From Chlorobiota bacterium (GTDB lineage: Bacteria; Bacteroidota; Bacteroidia; Bacteroidales; B39-G9), in assembly GCA_030632095.1 (NCBI GenBank), contig DAOVJU010000261.1:1-5628 (forward strand): 5,628 bases of DNA. The letters run 5' to 3'. A program made the position numbers and the translations under genes. Each line of letters opens with the position of its first letter. Position 1 is the first letter of the stretch. The notes below the pieces were generated by a model that saw only the letters and a program-made list of their open reading frames with translations, searched no databases and had not been told where the DNA came from. This document shows positions 1 to 5,230 of the stretch, piece by piece.

Positions 1-299
1 CCAATTTTTTTTATTCTGCCTTTTTCCAGGATCATGACCCTGTCACAGTATTGTTTGATTGTGGGTATACTGTGGCTCACATGAACAATTGTTTTTCCTT
101 TGATCAAGCGGTCATGGAAAACCTTATCAGCTTTCTCCCTGAAGCTATAATCTCCTACTCCTCCAAAAAACTCGTCCATCAGAAAAATATCAGCATCGGC
201 CAGTACAGCAATGGAAAACATCAATTTACTCTTCATTCTGGTGGAGTAAAATTTTACAGGTGTATCAGCAAAGCTTTCCAGATCCGCAAATGCAATTAT
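1..299 (-). pseudogene. 5'-truncated ABC transporter ATPase, KpsT/Wzt polysaccharide-export type (runs off left edge)
   Basis: Reading the minus strand from 299 down to 1 gives 99 open codons matching the C-terminal half of a polysaccharide/O-antigen export ATPase. That family hydrolyses ATP in the cytoplasm to drive an ABC-2 permease exporting lipid-linked glycan. Counting from the first codon, residues 3-17 (AFADLESFADTPVKF) fit the segment before the ABC signature. Residues 18-26 (YSTRMKSKL) take the place of the usual YSSGM signature, with Arg where Gly is expected. IFLMDE (38-43) is Walker B, GGVGD (46-50) the D-loop and HVSHS (73-77) the H-loop. An in-frame TAA sits at 302-300, directly before the homologous part, and I see no Walker A half in any frame beyond it, so the gene has lost its 5' half. 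The first in-frame ATG is at 236, inside the signature. The C-terminus is outside the window. Family identity is confident; loss of function is a strong inference. Confidence 0.85.
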
Positions 300-508
300 T
301 TAAAATCCATATTTTACTATTTTTTGTTTTTTTAATTAGTATAATCATTTATTCACTAAAATTTATACATTTGTTACAGAATTATCTTTTACAAAAACAA
401 ATTTTTAATAAATAACTAATAAATCATCAATTCTTTATTCTTAATTTTTATTTTTCTGAAATAATGACTTTTTTTTAACAAACAAGTAATAATTGCCTCT
501 TATTAACC
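300..508. other. AT-rich intergenic spacer, no gene seen
   Basis: This stretch separates the divergent ABC ATPase relic from the GT2 gene. Both strands have frequent stops and no recognisable protein similarity. It is made of A/T runs. A TACATTTG octamer at 366-373 fits the TAnnTTTG form of Bacteroidota -7 boxes, but no TTG-type -33 element lies at a suitable distance, so I do not call a promoter. The missing first half of the ATPase would be expected here and is absent, so the border near 300 is a probable deletion or recombination junction. Confidence 0.6.
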
Positions 509-1219
509 ATGAGTAAATCAAAAAAACTGCCTGTAGTCATTTTAAACTGGAACAGTTTTAAAGATACAAAAGAATGTATTAATTCTGTTCTGGAGGAAAA
601 TACTGAAAAAGTTAAAATCTATCTTCTTGATTATGAATCAATTTATAATTACAGTGTTTCTTTTGAAAATATTGCAGCGTGTGCCGGTGCTGCCTTATAT
701 TCCACTGAAATGCTCAAAGATATTGGCTTATTTGATGAGTATTTTGAAACAGGTTACGAAGATGCTGAATTAGGACTAAGGGCATTTATTGCAGGTTATA
801 AGTGCCTTTATGAGCCAAAAGCAATTGTTTATCATAAAATGGGACAATCAGTAAAAAAGATATTTAATTATAACTATGTTCTGAAAACACAGACTAATAT
901 CCATTACACATACATAAAACTAGTGCATTGGCAAGTGATTGCAATTAATCTAATCCCAAATATTGTAAGATTTTTAATTATAACATTAATAAATATTTTC
1001 TTTCTTAGATGGAGATATTTTCGCATTCAATATCATGCTCTTTACAAAATATTTTTTAAGGATTGGATAAGAGTTATGAATGCACGCAAAGAATCAAAAA
1101 GGCTAAGAAGAATCCACTGGTGGAAACTTTTCCTGAAACAAGAATTCTTTTTGAAAAGAGATATCAAAAATTTTTATAAATTTATCATCAAAGGAGAGAA
1201 ATCATATTTTGAAAAATGA
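509..1219 (+). CDS. GT2-family glycosyltransferase with internal deletion of the central catalytic part
   Basis: The 236-residue product resembles GT2 rhamnosyltransferase-like enzymes that transfer an activated sugar to a lipid-linked glycan at the cytoplasmic membrane. VVILNWNSF (9-17) and CINSVL (23-28) are the usual N-terminal beta-alpha unit, and KIYLLDYES (36-44) takes the place of the usual second strand ending in DNxS. The sequence then jumps directly to AACAGAALYS (56-65), IGLFDEYF (72-79), GYEDAELGLRA (82-92) and the VYHKMGQS region (107-114). In full-length relatives more than 100 residues lie between these blocks, including the GFAGGNN-like segment and the NND/DxD metal and nucleotide-sugar site; all are absent here. 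Residues 141-168 are hydrophobic and probably membrane-associated; the tail is basic and aromatic. The ATG at 509 gives a natural N-terminus but has no Shine-Dalgarno sequence. The stop overlaps the next start (ATGA). The frame is intact, so it may be expressed, but normal catalysis is unlikely. Confidence 0.8.
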   Translation: MSKSKKLPVVILNWNSFKDTKECINSVLEENTEKVKIYLLDYESIYNYSVSFENIAACAGAALYSTEMLKDIGLFDEYFETGYEDAELGLRAFIAGYKCLYEPKAIVYHKMGQSVKKIFNYNYVLKTQTNIHYTYIKLVHWQVIAINLIPNIVRFLIITLINIFFLRWRYFRIQYHALYKIFFKDWIRVMNARKESKRLRRIHWWKLFLKQEFFLKRDIKNFYKFIIKGEKSYFEK

Positions 1220-2067
1220 GTTGTAAGCTTTCACCGTTCAGTATTATTTTCTTTTTATCCAAAAACAGGGTAATAAACATTCTTATTGTTATAGTTTATT
1301 TCTTATGTGTTGTTTTGCCTCGTGAATGGTTTGGAAATCAAATCTTAAAATTGTTTGAGAATTTCTCAAGACAAGCCTATCAGATGGCTACGCTGGTCAT
1401 TGCTTTGTTATTTATTGCAGCTTATCTTTTCTACTTGTACCGGTTGCTTAGAAATAACTACACCTTTCTGGCTGTGTCATCATTAATTATACTCCTTACT
1501 TTGACTGCATTATCTTATCCCTTGTTGATCATACACTATATTGAGGCCATTCATTATCTGCAATATGCAGTTTTGGCTTTTCTATTATTTCCGTTGTTCA
1601 GAAATTATTATAAGCTTCTTTTCTGGGGATTTGTATTTTCTTTTTTTGATGAAGGCTACCAGTATTTCTATCTGAATCCGGATGGAACAAAATATTTTGA
1701 TTTTAATGATATAATACTGAATCAACTTGGTTTGGTATATGGTTTATTACCAATCGCAATAAAAGGCAGTGTTTTATTGGTAAGGAGAAAATTAAAGAGC
1801 TTTCTTCCTGAATTGATAACTATCGGATTAATTGTAATAGTGATAATTGTTCTTTGCTTCATTGATCTACTGAGCATTTATCCTGATGATACAATTCCTT
1901 TCAATTTAGTAAGAGAGCTTCCTGGCTCATTCTGGACTGAAATCAAACATCTGGGGGTAAATTATCATATTGTTTTACCTGTTGAAGGCCTTGCTATGAT
2001 TGCTGTTATCTATATCTATTTTTGCTGGGTTTTAACCGGAATTTCATACTCAAAATGGCGTTCGTGA
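1216..2067 (+). CDS. VanZ-like multi-pass membrane protein
   Basis: This 283-residue protein is strongly hydrophobic, with about seven to eight predicted membrane segments (near 20-37, 57-78, 84-106, 112-128, 133-146, 166-188, 198-217 and 253-275). The centre carries the VanZ-like pattern: H113xxxY117 in IHYLQYAVLAF, then FDEGYQ (144-149, with E146 and Q149), then a polar loop followed by DIILNQLG (165-172, with D165 and N169). VanZ-family proteins are linked to teicoplanin resistance and envelope functions, but their biochemical activity is not established and I assign none. Start choice: an in-frame TGA at 1210-1212 rules out a longer form, so the ATG at 1216, overlapping the upstream stop as ATGA, is the first possible start. 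An AGGAG at 1192-1196 lies about 19 nt upstream, too far for a classical ribosome site, so translation is probably coupled to the GT2 gene. The roughly 100-residue C-terminal extension with two more membrane segments is longer than minimal VanZ domains. Confidence 0.75.
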   Translation: MSCKLSPFSIIFFLSKNRVINILIVIVYFLCVVLPREWFGNQILKLFENFSRQAYQMATLVIALLFIAAYLFYLYRLLRNNYTFLAVSSLIILLTLTALSYPLLIIHYIEAIHYLQYAVLAFLLFPLFRNYYKLLFWGFVFSFFDEGYQYFYLNPDGTKYFDFNDIILNQLGLVYGLLPIAIKGSVLLVRRKLKSFLPELITIGLIVIVIIVLCFIDLLSIYPDDTIPFNLVRELPGSFWTEIKHLGVNYHIVLPVEGLAMIAVIYIYFCWVLTGISYSKWRS

Positions 2068-2109
2068 TAAATGATTGACAAAAAGAAGTTTAACTCATCA
2101 ATTTTTTAC

Positions 2110-2237
2110 TTTTATACTAATTATTAATCCCGAATAATTCGGGACGAAGTAAAGCTGTTTAGAAATAGTTATGCGTGCTGAATAGACCTTTAAAGTTTTT
2201 GCATTTTTATTCAGCATTAGTATAAAATTAATAATTA
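2110..2237. repeat. Nested inverted repeats, MITE/REP-like candidate
   Basis: The spacer holds three ordered palindromic elements. TTTTATACTAAT at 2110-2121 is exactly complementary to ATTAGTATAAAA at 2216-2227. Inside lie the near-perfect palindrome CCCGAATAATTCGGG (2129-2143) and a hairpin with 9-bp arms TGCTGAATA (2176-2184) and TATTCAGCA (2208-2216). TAATTATTAAT (2118-2128) also has an exact 11-bp complement at 2227-2237, so alternative pairings are possible. No open frame is present. The arrangement resembles a small non-autonomous mobile element or dispersed REP-like repeat; it could also form RNA structure downstream of the VanZ-like gene. No clear target-site duplication or poly-T tail was seen, so neither mobility nor termination is proven. 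Confidence 0.45.
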
Positions 2238-2250
2238 TTCAAAAAAATTA

Positions 2251-2279
2251 TTGTTCGTTCTTTATTTTTTTTACTTTTG
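2251..2279 (+). promoter_or_regulatory. Candidate Bacteroidota-type promoter for the first GT4 gene
   Basis: TACTTTTG at 2272-2279 matches the Bacteroidota -7 consensus TAnnTTTG. A TTG at 2251-2253 lies 18 bp upstream, near the usual spacing for the -33 TTTG/TTG box. Transcription would begin around 2285, leaving a leader of about 40 nt before the TTG start at 2327. The setting in a noncoding spacer after a finished gene supports the call, but short AT-rich matches arise easily by chance. Confidence 0.4.
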
Positions 2280-2326
2280 TAAAAGTATAATAGGAATTCA
2301 TTTTCCATAAAAAAATAATACGCTGT

Positions 2327-3418
2327 TTGAAAAGTATCTTAATCAATGCCGAGCCGCTTGATAAACAATATGCTGGTATACACTATTATCTCAAACTTTT
2401 AAGGTTAGGTTTTGAAAAATACTTCCCCGATTATCCGATTTATTATATCAGGGAGAAGAAAAAATCCGGTTCATCCTCTGATCTGGTTGTCCCTTCTCTG
2501 GTAAAGCTTCAGAGGGATCCGTTTAAACACTTTATTGCTATCCCCGGGCTGGTAAGAAAACTTAAGCCGGATATATATATTGAACTTACACATTTTGGAC
2601 CTTTTTGTATCGGAAAAAGGACGAAAAGAGTAAGTGTTATCCATGACCTGACTCCCATAAAATTTCCGGAATTTCATCCGTTTTTATCAGCTATTCTGCA
2701 GAAGTTCTTTATTAGACATACTGTAAGAAATGCCAAGCTGGTTGTGGTAAACAGTAAAAATACCAGAAATGATGTAATTAAATATTTACCTGAGGTGGAA
2801 TCCAAAGTTAAAATTGTTTATCCGGCAGTTGAAGATATATTTAAGCCAGTGATCAATAAAGATATTTTGAAAAAATTTGATATTACTTCAAAATATTTCT
2901 TATCGCTTTCTACGATTGAACCAAGGAAAAATATTGAAACTTTACTGAAAGCATTCAAATTTTTCAAAGAAAAAACAAAAAATGATAATCAGCTTGTTCT
3001 GGTTGGTAAGGCAGGATGGAAGAATAAATCCTTTTTTGAACTATTGAATAACCACCCCTATAAAAATGATATCATATTAACCGGATATGTCGAACGCAGC
3101 GACCTGCCAGCTTTATACAGTTCAGCTGAGGCATTTGTATTCCCATCATTTTATGAAGGATTTGGTTTTCCGGTACTTGAGGCTCTGGCTTGCGGAACTC
3201 CCTGTATCATATCTAATACGTCTAGTTTGCCAGAAGTGGGTGGGGATGCAACACTTTACTTTGATCCCAACAGTTTGAATGAACTGATGGAGAAAATGGA
3301 ATTAATAAATAATAATGAAGAATTGAGAATAAGCTTAAGGAAAAAAGCAATAAAGCAAGCTTCAAGGTTCTCATTGGAGAAATTTGCTAAAGAGTTTATT
3401 GGCTTACTTGATGAATGA
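2327..3418 (+). CDS. GT4-family (GT-B fold) glycosyltransferase
   Basis: The 363-residue protein has normal length and complete motifs for a retaining GT4 enzyme such as mannosyl- or rhamnosyltransferases of polysaccharide assembly. It should act in the cytoplasm or at the inner membrane face with an NDP-sugar donor. The N-terminal domain begins ILINAEPL (4-11), contains VIHDLTPIKFPEFHP (104-118, with H106-D107) and ends with VVNS (140-143). The linker to the C-terminal Rossmann domain is followed by SLSTIEPRKNIETLLKAF (193-210), LVLVGKAGW (223-231) and LTGYVERSDLPALYSSA (251-267). The donor-site EX7E motif is EGFGFPVLE, with E277 and E285. CGTPCIISNTSSLPEVGGDA (289-308) is the usual following segment. 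The start is TTG: an in-frame TAG at 2291-2293 and the absence of ATG or GTG between leave it as the only standard choice, and it gives the expected family N-terminus. There is no close Shine-Dalgarno. Sugar specificity cannot be read from the sequence. Confidence 0.93.
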   Translation: MKSILINAEPLDKQYAGIHYYLKLLRLGFEKYFPDYPIYYIREKKKSGSSSDLVVPSLVKLQRDPFKHFIAIPGLVRKLKPDIYIELTHFGPFCIGKRTKRVSVIHDLTPIKFPEFHPFLSAILQKFFIRHTVRNAKLVVVNSKNTRNDVIKYLPEVESKVKIVYPAVEDIFKPVINKDILKKFDITSKYFLSLSTIEPRKNIETLLKAFKFFKEKTKNDNQLVLVGKAGWKNKSFFELLNNHPYKNDIILTGYVERSDLPALYSSAEAFVFPSFYEGFGFPVLEALACGTPCIISNTSSLPEVGGDATLYFDPNSLNELMEKMELINNNEELRISLRKKAIKQASRFSLEKFAKEFIGLLDE

Positions 3419-3446
3419 TATAATGATTTGTAAGCTTATTAATATT

Positions 3447-3525
3447 GTTTCACGCAGAGAACGCAAAACCATTAATGTGCATTTTATTGCGGGCTTAGAC
3501 TTTTCTTTGCTAACTTTGCGTAAAC
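3447..3525. repeat. Imperfect inverted repeat of the cacgcagag/ctttgcgt dispersed type
   Basis: The left arm GTTTCACGCAGAG (3447-3459) pairs with CTTTGCGTAAAC (3514-3525), with one mismatch and one extra base. Each arm contains the unit twice: GCAGAGAACGCAAAA on the left (3454-3468) mirrors CTTTGCTAACTTTGC on the right (3505-3519). From memory, repeats of this kind are scattered between genes in many Bacteroidota and relatives. It fills most of the 131-bp gap between the two GT4 genes. It could form a stem in RNA; no T-run follows it, so it is not called a terminator. Confidence 0.5.
3487..3518 (+). promoter_or_regulatory. Possible Bacteroidota-type promoter for the second GT4 gene
   Basis: TAACTTTG at 3511-3518 fits the TAnnTTTG -7 box, and a TTG at 3487-3489 lies 21 bp upstream as a possible -33 box. 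Transcription would start about 25 nt before the ATG at 3550. The -7 match lies inside the inverted-repeat arm, so it may be a property of the repeat rather than a working promoter. The gene may instead be cotranscribed from upstream. Confidence 0.25.
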
Positions 3526-3549
3526 TTCATTTTATCGTATACTTGTGAT

Positions 3550-4644
3550 ATGAAAATTCTTTTTGTTTTAGAATATTATTATCCAAACATTGGTGGTGTT
3601 GAGAAACTCTTCAAAAATCTAACTGAAAATTTGGTTAAAGACAATCATGAAGTTATGGTTCTTACGAATCGTTTTAATAAAAAGTTAAAAAAGAAAGAAA
3701 TAATTAATGGGGTAAAAATCAGGCGACTTGGTTTTTACAATCGCTACTTTTTTACATTTTTCAGTTTACCATGGGTAATCTTTTACGCCCGAAAATTTGA
3801 TCTGATACATACTACTTCTTATAATGCAGCTTTACCTGCCTTTTTAGCTTCAAAAATATTGAAAAAAAAATCAATAATTACCTTTCATGAAGCCTGGGGT
3901 AAGCTGTGGTTTAAGCTTCCTTTTATTAGTTCCTTTAGTAAATTTCTATTCTATTCATACGAACAATTTATTCTGAAATTTTCATTTGATAAATTCATCG
4001 CTGTTTCGGATTTTACAAAAGTAAGATTGATTGAGGAAGGAGTAGATCAAAATAAGATTATCAGAATTTATAATGGAATTGAGTATAAAAATACTGAAAA
4101 AGAACAATTAAATCCACCGGAAATTTTCACTTATACTTTCTTTGGTCGTTTAGGACCTTCAAAGGGAATTGATATATTATTGAAGGCTGCAAAAAAGTTT
4201 CATTCCAAGTTTCCGGAAACTAAGCTCAAATTAATAATTCCTAAAACTCCCAAACCATTTTTTAATAAAGTAAAAACAATCATTTCAGATTATAAATTAT
4301 CTAAACATGTACAATTGATGCATCACTTAAATAAAAAACAACTCAAAACCGAATTACTAAATTCGAGTTGCGTTGTGATTCCATCTTATAGCGAGGGTTT
4401 TTGTTTTGCTGCTGCAGAAACGGTAGCTCTAAAAGTTCCAGTCATCCATTCAGGAAAAGGAGCATTGCCGGAAGTAGTTGGCGGAAAATCTTTATTGATG
4501 AATGATTTTTCATCGCAGGGCTTAGCCAACGCTCTTGGCATAGCCAAACAGGGAAAATGGGATAAAAAACAAATAAAGGAATTTCGATTAAACGACACCA
4601 TTAACAACTATTTAGCGGTCTTTGATGAACTTATGTCTTCCTGA
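3550..4644 (+). CDS. GT4-family (GT-B fold) glycosyltransferase
   Basis: The 364-residue product is a full-length GT4 enzyme, distinct from its upstream neighbour. The N-terminus MKILFVLEYYYPNIGGVEK (1-19) has the glycine loop (G15-G16) typical of capsule and exopolysaccharide GT4 enzymes. LIHTTSYNAALPAFLAS (85-101) and IITFHEAWG (109-117, with H113-E114) form the acceptor side. IAVSDFTKVRL (150-160) and IYNGIEY (173-179) lead into the donor domain, whose FFGRLGPSKGIDILLKA (197-213) carries the conserved Arg and Lys (R200, K205). The EX7E motif is EGFCFAAAE (E282, E290), followed by PVIHSGKGALPEVVGG (297-312). The ATG has no Shine-Dalgarno but yields the family N-terminus exactly. The last 37 bp overlap, tail to tail, a minus-strand frame ending at 4608. 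It probably adds one sugar in the same glycan pathway as the first GT4; donor and linkage are unknown. Confidence 0.93.
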   Translation: MKILFVLEYYYPNIGGVEKLFKNLTENLVKDNHEVMVLTNRFNKKLKKKEIINGVKIRRLGFYNRYFFTFFSLPWVIFYARKFDLIHTTSYNAALPAFLASKILKKKSIITFHEAWGKLWFKLPFISSFSKFLFYSYEQFILKFSFDKFIAVSDFTKVRLIEEGVDQNKIIRIYNGIEYKNTEKEQLNPPEIFTYTFFGRLGPSKGIDILLKAAKKFHSKFPETKLKLIIPKTPKPFFNKVKTIISDYKLSKHVQLMHHLNKKQLKTELLNSSCVVIPSYSEGFCFAAAETVALKVPVIHSGKGALPEVVGGKSLLMNDFSSQGLANALGIAKQGKWDKKQIKEFRLNDTINNYLAVFDELMSS

Positions 4645-4772
4645 TTTTCAACTTCTTTTTCTTTGGTATCCAACATCTCTTTTTTTAGCTTTCCAAACTT
4701 AAACTTCAACAATGCCAGGTCTTGTGCAAGGGTCTTGTTCTTATTGCTTAACTGTGAAATAATAACGGAGAA
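4608..4772 (-). pseudogene. C-terminal relic of a small membrane protein, DUF2304-like tail
   Basis: The minus strand is open from 4772 to the TAG at 4610-4608 (54 codons). It encodes FSVIISQLSNKNK followed by TLAQDLALLKFKFGKLKKE and a charged end closing in SSSKTAK. The heptad-like leucines and the I-S-x-L...LAQDLALL pattern resemble the membrane-exit and coiled-coil tail of DUF2304 proteins, roughly 110-130 residue membrane proteins often encoded beside GT2 enzymes. An in-frame TAG at 4775-4773 ends the frame upstream, and I find no membrane-segment-encoding sequence in any minus-strand frame beyond it. The first Met in the frame is residue 33. The gene therefore seems to have lost its 5' two thirds. 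The codons look coding rather than random, but the family name rests on a short tail and is tentative. It converges on and overlaps the second GT4 gene by 37 bp. Confidence 0.5.
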
Positions 4773-4775
4773 CTA

Positions 4776-5158
4776 ATGGATTAATTCTTATTCTTAGCGT
4801 ATTTTGTGTTCTTCAACCTGATAAGAATAATATCTCAGTAAAAAATAACTATGAATTTAATTTGATAGATTCTTTAGGTTTTGTTCATTTATATGAGGTG
4901 AACAGAAATAATAAAGAGTAGGCAAAATGGGATTTTATACTATCCCGAAAACTTTTGGGTCTCATAGTATCGTATATGAAACTTTAAATTCAAATGGTTC
5001 TTTTTTTTGTAGTCAATTTTTCATGTAGTTTATATAGCAATATTCAGAAAACAAGAGATTTTAAACAGTTGAAAAATACATATATTTGAACCAAAATTAA
5101 AATAGCACGATAAATAGGGGCTAAGCCAATAAATAACATAAGGTTGAAAAATTAATGA
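4776..5158. other. AT-rich spacer without a supportable gene
   Basis: This stretch lies between the minus-strand tail relic and the right-edge glycosyltransferase. All frames are broken by stops. One plus-strand frame stays open from 4766 to the TAG at 4919-4921 but has no ATG or early standard start and no similarity I recognise. The only distinct structure is the hairpin at 4937-4970. A TATATTTG octamer at 5081-5088 matches a -7 box but lacks a correctly spaced -33 partner. The region most likely represents decayed or deleted genes. Confidence 0.5.
4937..4970. repeat. Bipartite hairpin (imperfect palindrome)
   Basis: ATACTAT (4937-4943) pairs exactly with ATAGTAT (4964-4970). Directly inside, CCC(G)AAAA (4944-4951) pairs with TTTTGGG (4953-4959) around a single C. 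The right side has an unpaired TCTC and the left a bulged G. No T-run follows, so it is not a standard intrinsic terminator. The CCCGAA...GGG core recalls the palindrome at 2129-2143 and may be a related dispersed-repeat remnant. Confidence 0.4.
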
Positions 5159-5230
5159 AATGTAGAATTAATAAAAAGTATAATAAATAAAATTTTCACG
5201 AGGCGAAATAAGAAATTTCGAGTAGTTGCA

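Noticed and set aside
51..335. Plus-strand 94-codon open frame
   Set aside because: It is antisense to the clear ABC ATPase frame and its translation shows no domain or motif; it is a shadow.
366..373. TACATTTG as promoter -7 box for the GT2 gene
   Set aside because: No TTG-type -33 element lies within 17-23 bp upstream and the position is about 135 bp before the start; in such AT-rich DNA a chance match is likely.
2129..2216. Intrinsic terminator after the VanZ-like gene
   Set aside because: The palindrome and hairpin are present but neither is followed by a T-run, so they are better described as repeat structure.
2471..2677. Minus-strand 68-codon frame
   Set aside because: It lies wholly inside the motif-complete first GT4 gene and has no features of its own.
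3087..3278. Plus-strand 63-codon frame
   Set aside because: It overlaps the EX7E-coding part of the first GT4 gene in another frame and has no recognisable content.
4386..4607. Minus-strand 73-codon frame
   Set aside because: It is antisense to the conserved C-terminal domain of the second GT4 gene; it ends up adjacent to the DUF2304-like tail but is not in continuity with it.
4766..4921. Plus-strand open stretch of 51 codons with a hydrophobic beginning, ending ...LGFVHLYEVNRNNKE
   Set aside because: It has no standard start codon near its beginning, no known similarity, and a length compatible with chance; it could be a relic but this cannot be supported.
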